From CBDFKB01 sp965248715 (GTDB taxonomy: Bacteria; Pseudomonadota; Alphaproteobacteria; Rhizobiales; Rhizobiaceae), in contig CBDFKB010000008.1 in assembly GCA_965248715.1 (NCBI GenBank), positions 248,001 to 312,000 on the forward strand: DNA of 64,000 nt, in the 5' to 3' direction. The notes under the pieces are model-generated. The model worked only from the letters and a program-made list of their open reading frames with translations, searched no databases and had not been told where the DNA came from. This document shows positions 56,233 through 64,000 of the stretch, piece by piece (the first letter of the stretch is position 1; each line of letters opens with the position of its first letter). The translations under genes were made by a program, and so were the position numbers.

Positions 56233-57564
56233 TCAGTCGCGTCCGTGGGTCAAAAGCGTTGCCATACTCATCCCCATCACTTTGGCAGCGTCGATCATGT
56301 CGTCGACATTGACATATTCGTCTGGTTTGTGTGCAAGTTCGAGGATTCCCGGTCCGTAAGCGATACAATTCTTGAGCTTGCCGATGCGGTCAATATGTTT
56401 TTGATCATAGGTGCCCGGAGACACCACATATTGCGGTGCTTGGCCGAGCACCCGCTCGATCGCCTTCGACACGGTTTGCACGATCGGCGCGGATTGTTCG
56501 GTCATCGTCGGCAAGACCCGGTGGATCTCGCGAATATCATAGTCGAATTTTTCGCGCCGCGCTTTCACGGTTTCCAGCACTGCGGTAATTTCATTTTCAA
56601 CGGTTTCGATATTCTCCTCGATTAGAAAACGGCGGTCGACAATCATCTTGCAGCTGTCGGATACGCAAGGGCTCGGCAACCCGGTATAGTCGGTCTCTTG
56701 TTGGGCTTCGCCGCCATGCAACGAATTGATATTCAGAGTCGATTGCCTGGCTCCATCAGGCACGATCGGCATGGTAGTGCGCTTTTCGGCAAGGGCAGGA
56801 AACAAGCTTTCTTCCATTTCGTCTAACACAGCACCCATGTGGCGAATTGCGCAATCGCCAAGAAACGGCATCGAGCCATGGGCAATTTCGCCCTTGGTTT
56901 CGATCTCGGCCCACCAAACCCCGCGATGGCCAAGACATATGCGATCCTTGTTCAACGGTTCCGGTATGATCACGTGTTGCACCCGCTCGGGGGAGAAAAA
57001 CCCTTGCTGCGCGAGATATGCCACCCCACCAAACCCGCCGGATTCCTCGTCACCGGTGGCCGAGATTTCAATGGCGCCAGAGAAATCTTGGTAGGTTTCA
57101 AGGAACGCCTCGGCGGCAATAATTGAAGCCGCCAGCCCACCCTTCATATCACAAGCGCCGCGGCCGTAGATCTTTCCGTCAACCAAGGCACCGCCAAAGG
57201 GATCATGGGTCCACCCTTCACCAGCAACCACCACATCAATATGGGAATTCAGATGCACGCATTCGCCGGGTTTTGTTCCCTCGATGCGCGCGATCAGGTT
57301 CCATCTTGGATATTTTTCGCTGTCGCCGGGGGCGTCCTGGGCCCGGATCATCTCGGTCGAAAACCCACGTTTGTCCAGCCGTTGCCTAAGATATTGGCAG
57401 ATATCGCGATAGTTCTCCCCCGGCGGGTTTAAGGTCGGGATACGGATCAGATCCTGGGTCAGCGCAATCAGTTCATCGCGCTTGTTGGTGATACGCTCAA
57501 AAATTGCCTGTTGTTTGTCCGGCGTTACATCCATCGTGCGGTCGGCCCCATTTTGCCCGGCCAT
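56233..57564 (-). CDS. M20 family deacylase/peptidase (ArgE/DapE type)
   Basis: This 443-residue zinc hydrolase has the metal-site motifs VHLNSHIDVV (His, Asp), GRGACDMKGG (bridging Asp) and TGDEESGG (catalytic Glu pair), followed by PEPLNKDRICLGHRG and the dimerisation lid. Members remove acyl groups from amino acids or split dipeptides. It is the first gene of a seven-gene unit on the - strand (deacylase, binding protein, two permeases, double ATPase, aldehyde dehydrogenase, P1 peptidase). ATG 57534 is an alternative start. It is divergent from the LuxR-type regulator. Confidence 0.93.
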   Translation of the reverse strand: MAGQNGADRTMDVTPDKQQAIFERITNKRDELIALTQDLIRIPTLNPPGENYRDICQYLRQRLDKRGFSTEMIRAQDAPGDSEKYPRWNLIARIEGTKPGECVHLNSHIDVVVAGEGWTHDPFGGALVDGKIYGRGACDMKGGLAASIIAAEAFLETYQDFSGAIEISATGDEESGGFGGVAYLAQQGFFSPERVQHVIIPEPLNKDRICLGHRGVWWAEIETKGEIAHGSMPFLGDCAIRHMGAVLDEMEESLFPALAEKRTTMPIVPDGARQSTLNINSLHGGEAQQETDYTGLPSPCVSDSCKMIVDRRFLIEENIETVENEITAVLETVKARREKFDYDIREIHRVLPTMTEQSAPIVQTVSKAIERVLGQAPQYVVSPGTYDQKHIDRIGKLKNCIAYGPGILELAHKPDEYVNVDDMIDAAKVMGMSMATLLTHGRD

Positions 57565-57576
57565 GGTGCCGTGTTA

Positions 57577-57608
57577 TTGATACGGTATCAACACCGTAAT
57601 GTTACGGT
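57577..57608. promoter_or_regulatory. Two adjacent palindromes in the divergent promoter (candidate operators)
   Basis: TTGATA-CGG-TATCAA (57577-57591) and ACCGTAA-TG-TTACGGT (57593-57608) lie between the deacylase ATG (57564) and the regulator start (57631). Both contain TACGGTA-like half sites. They are well placed for autoregulation and for control of the peptide operon by the adjacent PAS-LuxR protein. Binding is inferred, not shown. Confidence 0.6.
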
Positions 57609-57630
57609 AGGCAAAACCGGAGGCAGTTGC

Positions 57631-58185
57631 TTGCAGGCCGCAACTATACTGGAACAGGCAGCTTTTGATCACGCGCCGGTCGGGCTGGTTTTGACCGAAT
57701 ACCGGATCATCGGCGCCTGCAACACCACCTTCGCCGACCTGGTAGGTATTCCCAAACAAAGCTTGATCGGGCAGTCGTTTCAAATTCTTTATTCCAGTAA
57801 GGAAGAGTTCAACAACATCCGCGATATCGGCGTCGCATCCCTATTGACCCATGGCACCTACACGGATGAAAGGATGCTGAAACGCGGCACCAATTCCCAC
57901 ATCTGGTGCCGGTTCAGGGCCAAGACTTTGACGCCTGCCGATCCGTTGGCGCGGATCATACTAAGCTACGCGGTGATCTCGGAGAACTGGCGCGGCGTAT
58001 CGCTGACAAAACGCGAACGAGAAGTCGCGCTGCATTTGGCCAAGGGGATGACCAGCAAGGAAATCGGCCGCGGATTAACGCTGTCGCCACGTACCATCGA
58101 CGATGTTCGAGCACGGCTGTTGAAGAAACTCGATGCCCGCAATGTCGCCGACCTGCTCGGCAAATTGAAGAATATCGAGACATAA
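57631..58185 (+). CDS. PAS-LuxR transcriptional regulator
   Basis: This is a 184-residue protein with an N-terminal PAS-like sensor domain (residues ~5-110, APVGLVLTEYRIIGACNTTF) and a LuxR/GerE helix-turn-helix (LTKREREVALHLAKGMTSKE and TLSPRTIDDVRARLLKKL). It lacks a receiver domain, so it should sense a ligand or redox cue directly. The start is TTG 57631, chosen for GGAGG 7 bases upstream; the frame is open 40 codons further but across the palindromes and the neighbour's start. It is the obvious candidate regulator of the divergent peptide operon. Confidence 0.9.
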   Translation: MQAATILEQAAFDHAPVGLVLTEYRIIGACNTTFADLVGIPKQSLIGQSFQILYSSKEEFNNIRDIGVASLLTHGTYTDERMLKRGTNSHIWCRFRAKTLTPADPLARIILSYAVISENWRGVSLTKREREVALHLAKGMTSKEIGRGLTLSPRTIDDVRARLLKKLDARNVADLLGKLKNIET

Positions 58186-58211
58186 AATTTACTTGTTTTA
58201 GGGTCAGGAAC

Positions 58212-58691
58212 CTATTCGTCCAGGGTTCCGTGCACTGCAATTTGTTGCAGATCGGCCGGCTGCGGCTCAATGGTGCGAAAGCTTTCCCTGACCCCTGCCT
58301 CGGTCAATTCGCGCTGGACCGTCAACAGCGTGTTGTCGTCCTGGTCCGCACATAGTTCGGCCATGTGGGCGAGTTCTTCCAGCGCTACGGCGTGGGCGGC
58401 ATCGTTGGACGGTGCGCCATATAGCTCGGCAAAATGTTGCGCCAAGCGTTCGGCAAGTGCTGCCTGTTCCGCCTCTTCGATTTGCGTGACGGCGACAAAG
58501 GTGACGCGGCCGAAGGTTTCGACACCGAGCCAGCCATTGGCAAACGCCTGGCGCGCCTTGCCGGTCAGATCGCCCTTTGACCAGTTGGAAAATTCGAACC
58601 CGCCGGAAATGCACCATTCCCCGGTTCTGGCCGGCGAATAAAACACATTGCGGTCGCTTTCGTCGAAATGAATGGCTCGGGCAAGTTTCAT
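58212..58691 (-). CDS. DUF6505 family protein
   Basis: This 159-residue soluble protein starts MKLARAIHFDESDRNVF and has the conserved GEWCISGGFEFSNW; it matches the DUF6505 family as I know it. No function is known. It is the last gene of a four-gene unit on - (DUF6494, ApbC, ligase-like protein, DUF6505); its ATG overlaps the preceding stop by 4 bases. Three Cys residues are present but no metal motif. Confidence 0.8.
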   Translation of the reverse strand: MKLARAIHFDESDRNVFYSPARTGEWCISGGFEFSNWSKGDLTGKARQAFANGWLGVETFGRVTFVAVTQIEEAEQAALAERLAQHFAELYGAPSNDAAHAVALEELAHMAELCADQDDNTLLTVQRELTEAGVRESFRTIEPQPADLQQIAVHGTLDE

Positions 58692-59395
58692 GACGCCCCC
58701 TCGATAAGGGTGGTCAGCGGCACTAGATGGGTTTCGTTTTCGCCTCGCAACAACATGCCGAACCGCTCATCGACGCCGAGAAACACCCCATTAATACCGT
58801 TCATCTCGATATCCTCGCCAAGATTATGCACCAGGCCACGCCATTCATTGTGCAAGGGCTCGACCCCGTCATCGATCCAGCGATTAAGCCACGTAAGGGT
58901 GTGCCGGGTCCAGCTTTCCAACAGCATGGCCGGGTCGACATCGGCGCAGCCTTCCGCATAAAGCGCGGTTCGGTCCGGCGTCAACCCGGGCGCATCTTCG
59001 CTTGGCAAAAACGGTATCTGCAATCCGACAATCAGCCAGTCGGGTTCGGCGTTCGCATCATTGCTTGAAGCGGCAACCCGAAACCTGCCGCACCCCGCAC
59101 CGTTAACGCGCACTCCGCCATCCCATTCCAAATGGACCGCTACCTCAGGCGGCGCCAGGGCGCCAAGTGCGTTTTGCAAGCCAACGCCGCAAATCGGTAA
59201 AATGGCAATTGCATCTTTAAGTGCAACTTCCGGGGTAAAAATGATCGCCGCGCGAAAGTTGCCGCCGCCAAGATTGTAAACCACTTTGCCCGGGTCACAT
59301 CCGATTGCAGCAAGCGCCAGCGCCCGCTCGAACGGATCACCGTTGCCTTCAACCGGTTGGCCGCTGAGCAATGGAGGAAAGGATGGCACGCTCAT
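58688..59395 (-). CDS. Biotin/lipoate protein-ligase-like protein
   Basis: This 235-residue protein has the fold pattern of the BPL/LplA/LipB family (VYNLGGGNFRAAIIFTPEV, AVHLEWDGGVRVNGAGCGRF, DWLIVGLQIPF) and a C-terminal DUF4444-like domain (MNGINGVFLGVDERFGMLL). The usual catalytic RGRG-type loop of biotin ligases is not evident, so it may bind a cofactor rather than attach it. Its overlap with ApbC suggests a shared role in cofactor or metalloenzyme assembly. Confidence 0.75.
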   Translation of the reverse strand: MSVPSFPPLLSGQPVEGNGDPFERALALAAIGCDPGKVVYNLGGGNFRAAIIFTPEVALKDAIAILPICGVGLQNALGALAPPEVAVHLEWDGGVRVNGAGCGRFRVAASSNDANAEPDWLIVGLQIPFLPSEDAPGLTPDRTALYAEGCADVDPAMLLESWTRHTLTWLNRWIDDGVEPLHNEWRGLVHNLGEDIEMNGINGVFLGVDERFGMLLRGENETHLVPLTTLIEGAS

Positions 59396-60456
59396 GCATG
59401 GCCCTTAGCGATCAAAGAGCGGGCAATTTGTCTGAACACATCCGCTTGTGGAGTATCGGGGCTGGAGACAACGATCGGTGCGCCGCCATCGGATGCGAGA
59501 CGAATATCAAGGTGCAGCGGCACTTGTGCCAACAGCGGCAGATCCAATTTCACCGCCTCGTTAGCAACACCGCCATGGCCAAAGATATGCTCCTCGTGGC
59601 CGCAATTAGAACAGATATGGGTCGACATGTTTTCGATCATGCCAATGATCGGCGTGCCCAATTGCTGGAACATGTCGATGCCTTTGCGAGCGTCCATCAA
59701 CGCCACGTCTTGCGGCGTGCTGACAATAATCGCGCCATTGAGCTCGGCCTTTTGCGCTAAAGTCATTTGGACATCGCCGGTGCCTGGCGGCAGATCGACG
59801 ATCAACACGTCGAGCGCGCCCCATTGTACCTGGGACAGCATTTGTTGCAGCGCGCCCATCAGCATCGGTCCGCGCCAAACCACCGCCTGATCTTCATTGG
59901 TCATCAATCCGATCGACATCATGGTCACGCCATGATTGCGCATTGGCAATATGGTCTTGCCGTCTGGCGAAGACGGTCGTCCGGAAACCCCCAACATGCG
60001 CGGTTGCGAAGGGCCGTAAACGTCGGCATCGAGCAGGCCGACCCGCCGGCCTTCGGCAGCCAACGCACAGGCAAGGTTGGCAGATATGGTAGATTTACCG
60101 ACCCCGCCCTTACCGGATGCAATAGCGATGATGCGCTCGATTCCGGGTATCTTTCGCGGGCCTGTCGGTTCGGCGCGGCGAGCGGGCTTTAGTTCAGGAA
60201 CCGCAACATCGGAGTGGGCGGTCATCACCACAGACACGCTTTTTAAGCCATCTAGCGCTTTGAGCCGCTTTTCAGCCTCAGCCCGCACCGGTTCCAACTG
60301 CGAAGCGTGGCTGGCATCGATCTCCAGCACAAAGCGCACTGCACCGTCCTCGACGTGAAGCGCGCGCACCATGCCTGCCGCCAAGATGTCTTGTCCGCCA
60401 TCGGGCAGATTGACAGTTTTCAGCACCGCCAACACATCTTCACGGGTCACTGCCAC
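59392..60456 (-). CDS. apbC: Iron-sulfur cluster carrier protein ApbC/Mrp
   Basis: This 354-residue P-loop ATPase has an N-terminal MIP18/DUF59-like domain (residues ~1-90) followed by the deviant Walker A SGKGGVGKSTISANLA, LLDADVYGPSQPRMLG and LIVDLPPGTGDVQ. Near the C-terminus ICSNCGHEEHIFG gives the CxxC pair that holds the bridging cluster. It delivers Fe-S clusters to targets; formate-dehydrogenase-type proteins next door would be logical clients. It overlaps the next gene by 4 bases. Confidence 0.95.
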   Translation of the reverse strand: MAVTREDVLAVLKTVNLPDGGQDILAAGMVRALHVEDGAVRFVLEIDASHASQLEPVRAEAEKRLKALDGLKSVSVVMTAHSDVAVPELKPARRAEPTGPRKIPGIERIIAIASGKGGVGKSTISANLACALAAEGRRVGLLDADVYGPSQPRMLGVSGRPSSPDGKTILPMRNHGVTMMSIGLMTNEDQAVVWRGPMLMGALQQMLSQVQWGALDVLIVDLPPGTGDVQMTLAQKAELNGAIIVSTPQDVALMDARKGIDMFQQLGTPIIGMIENMSTHICSNCGHEEHIFGHGGVANEAVKLDLPLLAQVPLHLDIRLASDGGAPIVVSSPDTPQADVFRQIARSLIAKGHA

Positions 60457-60457
60457 C

Positions 60458-60652
60458 TCAAGATTGTCCGTCGATCTTGCCGCTTACTACATGTTCCAAA
60501 TCCAGCGCTTCAATGGTCAGGACCATTTTGGCGTTGAAGCGTTTACCTGCCGTGTCGCCGGCATTGCGCATCGCTTCCTCGATCGCCTGCTGGGAGGTCA
60601 CGCCGACCTGTTTGAGAAATTTGCGCATGCTCATGTTGAATTCATCGCTCAC
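60458..60652 (-). CDS. DUF6494 family small protein
   Basis: This 64-residue protein, MSDEFNMSMRKFLKQVGVTS at its start and MVLTIEALDLEHVVSGKID at its end, fits DUF6494. It is one base from apbC on the same strand. The function is unknown; the link to apbC recurs in alphaproteobacteria as far as I recall. Confidence 0.8.
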   Translation of the reverse strand: MSDEFNMSMRKFLKQVGVTSQQAIEEAMRNAGDTAGKRFNAKMVLTIEALDLEHVVSGKIDGQS

Positions 60653-60745
60653 TTGGTTCTCCTCTCGTTCAAGATTACCGGCATTGACGTGCTTGCCCGT
60701 CTGCCATTACCCTTTTGCGCATTGATAACACCAAAGGATACGTCC

Positions 60746-61498
60746 TTGCGATTTTTTGCGGTGCTGTTTTTGATTTTCTGGTCCTGGTCGGGATTGGCCC
60801 AAGCGCAAAGCCCGAGCTTCCGGCTAAGCGCACCGGCCGAAATTGTCGAAACCGGATTTTTGAAACATCTGCTGCCGCGTTTTTCGCTCAAGAACGGCAT
60901 TCGCATCGAGATTGTCGATGATGGCACGGCGGCGGAACTGCAACTTAATCGCGATGGCGTAGGCCAGCCGGCATTTAGCGGCCCCAACCATGATTGGTAT
61001 GTCGACCCAATGGTCGGGCAGGGCACCGCCCATGTGGCGCGGTTGATGGAATGGCTCACATCGGAGACCGGTAAACGCACCATTTCGTCGTTTAAGATCG
61101 ACGGCAGCGCGCCCTTTACCCCGGCACGCGCGAGCGCGGTTGCAGTGGTCAAATCGGCAATTGGCGGCAACGCGGTCATCGGCGAAAAACTCTCTCTTAC
61201 CCATTGTGGGCGCTGCCATGTGATCAACGAAAAGAACCGGATGAATGCGATCGGTTCGACCCCGTCATTTTCCCTGCTCAGAAGTTTCGACGACTGGGAC
61301 ACCCGGTTCCAGTCCTTTTATGCGCTTAGACCCCATCCTGCTTTTACCCAGATCGCCGGGGTGAGCGAACCGTTCAGCATTAAACGCCCGCCGCCGATCG
61401 TGCCGATTGAATTGGCAATTGAGCAACTCGAAGCCATCCTTGCCTATGTGGAGACCATCACCCCGGCCAATCTCGGCGCGCCGATCACCGCTCAATGA
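60746..61498 (+). CDS. Exported c-type cytochrome with a shortened TupA-like binding-protein region
   Basis: This is a 250-residue protein. The signal peptide is MRFFAVLFLIFWSWSGLAQA (1-20). Residues ~25-70 (FRLSAPAEIVETGFLKHLLP and GIRIEIVDDGTAAELQLNRD) resemble the N-lobe of tungstate-binding TupA; residues ~84-127 (ARLMEWLTSETGKRTISSF, then KIDGSAPFTPA) resemble its last strand-helix end. The ~130 residues normally between them are missing. A single haem-c motif CGRCH is at 154-158, with Met 166 as a possible axial ligand. The start is TTG 60746, chosen for AAAGGA 7 bases upstream and a perfect signal peptide. Its 3' end overlaps that of the ferredoxin gene on the other strand by 7 bases. 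Confidence 0.82.
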   Translation: MRFFAVLFLIFWSWSGLAQAQSPSFRLSAPAEIVETGFLKHLLPRFSLKNGIRIEIVDDGTAAELQLNRDGVGQPAFSGPNHDWYVDPMVGQGTAHVARLMEWLTSETGKRTISSFKIDGSAPFTPARASAVAVVKSAIGGNAVIGEKLSLTHCGRCHVINEKNRMNAIGSTPSFSLLRSFDDWDTRFQSFYALRPHPAFTQIAGVSEPFSIKRPPPIVPIELAIEQLEAILAYVETITPANLGAPITAQ

Positions 61499-63447
61499 TC
61501 CTTGCTCTTGTCGCGGTAATCGTCGCTGGTGCGTACTCGGGGCCGCTCCGCCGATGCAAATGGGTTGTTGGCCGCGTGATATTGCGCATCAATCCGGCAA
61601 TTGTCGCACATCTGGATCATGCGCGCGGCATCGGCGCTAGCAAACATCGAATGCTTACCCGCCAATTGCGCGGTAATCCGCTCGACGGTTGATTTGACCC
61701 CAAACAAGGCGCCGCATTCGACGCAGGCAAACGGTTCTTCCTGGTTGAGGACCTGCTGGGACAGGGCGTTATCGGCCAAATTGAGGCGTGGTTCCAAGGC
61801 AATCGCTGTTTCCGGGCAGATGGTGGCGCAAATCCCGCACTGCAGGCAGGCATCCTCCTGGAAGCGGACTTGCGGCATGTCGGCATTGTCACCAAGCGCC
61901 CCCGACGGGCAGAGCGACACGCAAGAAAGGCAAAGCGTACAGGCATCCTGGTCGACAATAATATTACCATATGGCGCCTGTTCAGGCAGCGCGATTATCT
62001 CGTCGCTTTGTCTCAGCGCCTTGGCGGCAAGCCGGGTTATCTGACGCCTGGTTCCCATCGGCAGGATCGGTGTCGCGCAAGAATCAGCGATTTCGGCATC
62101 GTAAAGCGCATCTGCAAACAGGTCTGCGTCGCCGTGATCCATAAGGGTGATTTTGCCGTCGCCGGCGATGGCCGCAGCCAACGCTGCTTCACGCTCTATC
62201 GCTTCGCGCTCAAACCTCGGCGCCATGATGATCGCCACCGAGGCAAAACCGCAAGCAAGAGCTGCCAGCATTTCCGCATGGCCAAAAGCGGCGAGCGCCG
62301 CAACTTCCAACGGTATCACATCGCTCGGCATTCCCCTGCCATATCTGGCCGCGAGTGCAATCAGTTCGGCGCCATGATTACCGTCATGCACCAATAGCCG
62401 TGGCGGGTCGGCGGCCAGGTGGCGATAGGTTGAGGCTAAGGTTTCGATGCGGCGGAATGTGGACAAAACTGGTGGCGCGTCGAATGTGATCGCACCGGAC
62501 GGGCAGACCGCGGAACAAGCGCCGCAGCCGGCACAGATCATCGGGTCGATCGCCACATGGTCGCCATTAGGCATAATCGCGCCGGTCGGGCAGATATCAA
62601 GGCATTTTGAACAGCCGGTCTTTTCAGCACGTGAGTGGGCACAAAGCGGTGCTTCGAGCCGCACGTGCAGCAGTTTTTCGAAAGTGCCGACCAATTGCGA
62701 TGCCTGCAGAACTGCACTTGCCCGCGCCTCCAAACTTTGCGGATCGGCGCAAAGATAGCCTTCACGTTTTTCAGGCGCAGTAACCAACGGCGCAGCACCA
62801 CTAAGATCGAGGACGATGTCACACCCAGATTGTCCGCCATCCTTTGGTGCACTCAGTTGTGGTGCACCGCGTCCGCCGGGGATCAGTTTTTGCAAGCCAT
62901 CGATCCGCACTTCGAAGCCGCCGAGCGCGCCTTTGACGCTTTTGATAGTACCGCGCACGATATCGAAGCGGCGGTCGGCCGGCAGGTCGCAATCATCACT
63001 GACCAGCACGGTAACATTGAGGGTTTCGCACAATTCCGCTGCCGCCTTAAACGCCACATCGGCAGCGCCGATGATCAGGCAAACCCCCTGCGAAATAACA
63101 TCGACCGACTTTGCCTCAGGCGTCGCCAACCCGGCCTCGGCAATTAACGCCGCCATCTTGGCAAGGGTCGGTCGTTCGTCGCCGGTCCAGCCGGCGCGAT
63201 CACGTAAATCGAGAAATTCAGGTGCTTGCGCACCAATTTCTTCGGCAAGAGTTTCGAAAGTATGGCGCTCCTGCTGGCAGGCGATGATCGCGTCACCGGC
63301 GCTGATCGCCGCTTCGGCGATGTCGAGTTGGTCGGTGCAAAGACAGGAGTAAACCCGCGAACAGGAGAAGCCGGTGGCGTTTGCCAATGCCTCGCCATCA
63401 AGCGCCTGGCTTCCCAGACAATCACATAAAATCAATTGCTTAGGCAT
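61492..63447 (-). CDS. Multi-cluster 4Fe-4S ferredoxin (formate dehydrogenase accessory type)
   Basis: This 651-residue cytoplasmic protein has an N-terminal Cys-containing region (LILCDCLGSQALDG) and then four ferredoxin Cys motifs: CSKCLDICPTGAI, CAGCGACSAVCPSGAI, CTLCLSCVSLCPSGAL and CLQCGICATICPETAI, plus CVECG and CDNC pairs near the end. Proteins of this form accompany DUF3305, DUF3306 and TorD genes at formate dehydrogenase loci. ATG 63447 is chosen for the GGGGTGA upstream; the frame runs 35 codons further without family-like sequence. It is divergent from the DUF3305 gene. Confidence 0.92.
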   Translation of the reverse strand: MPKQLILCDCLGSQALDGEALANATGFSCSRVYSCLCTDQLDIAEAAISAGDAIIACQQERHTFETLAEEIGAQAPEFLDLRDRAGWTGDERPTLAKMAALIAEAGLATPEAKSVDVISQGVCLIIGAADVAFKAAAELCETLNVTVLVSDDCDLPADRRFDIVRGTIKSVKGALGGFEVRIDGLQKLIPGGRGAPQLSAPKDGGQSGCDIVLDLSGAAPLVTAPEKREGYLCADPQSLEARASAVLQASQLVGTFEKLLHVRLEAPLCAHSRAEKTGCSKCLDICPTGAIMPNGDHVAIDPMICAGCGACSAVCPSGAITFDAPPVLSTFRRIETLASTYRHLAADPPRLLVHDGNHGAELIALAARYGRGMPSDVIPLEVAALAAFGHAEMLAALACGFASVAIIMAPRFEREAIEREAALAAAIAGDGKITLMDHGDADLFADALYDAEIADSCATPILPMGTRRQITRLAAKALRQSDEIIALPEQAPYGNIIVDQDACTLCLSCVSLCPSGALGDNADMPQVRFQEDACLQCGICATICPETAIALEPRLNLADNALSQQVLNQEEPFACVECGALFGVKSTVERITAQLAGKHSMFASADAARMIQMCDNCRIDAQYHAANNPFASAERPRVRTSDDYRDKSKDH

Positions 63448-63717
63448 GGTCACCCCTGTAGTCCAGCGGCCCAACTGAAAATTCGATACAAGCAAAGGGC
63501 AAGATCGGTTGCTGAGCGCGAAGTGGCGCATAAAATTTCCTTTTGCATTCAACTGTCAAGCAATTCCGCGAGTTCACGTCAAATTTGATCGGATGGAATC
63601 GCCACCAGGAAATTTTGCCGCTATGGTGTTTTGCCTTGTACGATGTGACAGCCCAAACTGAGTGTCGGGTCGGCTGCGGGGGAATTGTAGGGAGCACTGG
63701 TCATTCAAACCGAGAAA
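63448..63717. other. Divergent intergenic region, ferredoxin / DUF3305
   Basis: This 270-base region has no frame I can support. It should hold promoters for both directions. I see no strong palindrome or repeat. Confidence 0.6.
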
Positions 63718-64000
63718 ATGCAAACGATCCAATTGGGCGTGGTCGTGCGCAAAATTCCAGGGGTCACCCGCTGGTCGAAATGGATTTGGAGCGCGGTATC
63801 GGTGTTGCCGGGTGCTGGGCCTGCCAATTGGCAGGTGTTGCGTGAGGAGGACGGCGCGGTCGAATACCATGCCGCAACATTAGCGTTGGAGCTTTATAGA
63901 ACCGATACTGAAGCCTATTTGCATGGCTTGTCGGCCAAGCTGCCAGCGATTTACGTTATCATGCGCGAACCGCAAGAGGATATGGAGACGCCGTTGGAAA
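63718..64000 (+). CDS. DUF3305 family protein, N-terminal part (cut by window end)
   Basis: From ATG 63718 the frame is open to the window edge (94 codons): MQTIQLGVVVRKIPGVTRWS at the start, WIWSAVSVLPGAGPANWQVL, LALELYRTDTEAYLHGL and IYVIMREP. This matches DUF3305, a small family found with DUF3306, a multi-cluster ferredoxin, TorD and formate dehydrogenase genes. It predicts that fdh genes follow just outside the window on +. Confidence 0.88.
   Translation, partial: MQTIQLGVVVRKIPGVTRWSKWIWSAVSVLPGAGPANWQVLREEDGAVEYHAATLALELYRTDTEAYLHGLSAKLPAIYVIMREPQEDMETPLE

Overview
The window looks like part of an alphaproteobacterial chromosome, most likely order Hyphomicrobiales (Rhizobiales). The grounds are: the aroA / TIGR02300 / tRNA-Ala / cmk / rpsA neighbourhood, a RegB-RegA (ActS-ActR) pair, MmcB, the domain families DUF6494, DUF6505 and DUF3305, a class I lysyl-tRNA synthetase, and ten copies of a ~106-bp palindromic intergenic element that resembles the rhizobial RIME family. 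Family names come from motif recognition by eye; no database search was run.

Layout. (1) 1-9832, all on +: the tail of a ribose-type ABC importer (ATPase end plus permease), then a second importer (Tat-exported binding protein, two permeases, two different ATPases), an unrecognised protein with a diverged HD-like histidine pattern, and a malic enzyme. This catabolic block ends beside the 3' end of a tRNA-Ala(GGC) gene, so it could be an island. (2) 10112-30227, mostly housekeeping: tRNA-Ala, TIGR02300, aroA, cmk, rpsA, sppA, ihfB, a LapA-domain protein, two RNA methyltransferases, lspA, acuI, an SDR, regB-regA, mmcB, an L,D-transpeptidase, glcB, lysK and a TerB-like protein. (3) 30228-42445, mixed: a decayed fatty-acid hydroxylase fragment, two orphan binding proteins, a membrane glycosyltransferase, a secreted pentapeptide-repeat protein, a GYD protein, a VOC-cupin protein, a secreted M1 aminopeptidase and a class III aminotransferase. 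(4) 42598-58185, nitrogen storage and peptide use: cyanophycin synthetase, a partner Mur-ligase protein and cyanophycinase, then a long operon on - (M20 deacylase, dipeptide-type ABC importer, aldehyde dehydrogenase, P1-family self-cleaving peptidase) facing a PAS-LuxR regulator. (5) 58212-64000: DUF6505, a biotin/lipoate-ligase-like protein, ApbC/Mrp and DUF6494 on -, an exported c-type cytochrome that carries a shortened TupA-like binding-protein fold, a multi-cluster ferredoxin, and the start of a DUF3305 gene. The last genes are typical formate-dehydrogenase accessory functions.

Repeats are the most striking feature. At least three repeat families sit between genes. The RIME-like elements are bounded by CTAG, come in three sequence subtypes whose stems covary, adjoin one another through shared CTAG sites, and are nested inside other repeats. 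One copy is inserted in frame into the N-terminal coding sequence of regB, like the Rickettsia palindromic elements. Other points worth pursuing are the TupA-cytochrome chimera, the cyanophycin/peptide gene set and the HD-like protein next to malic enzyme.
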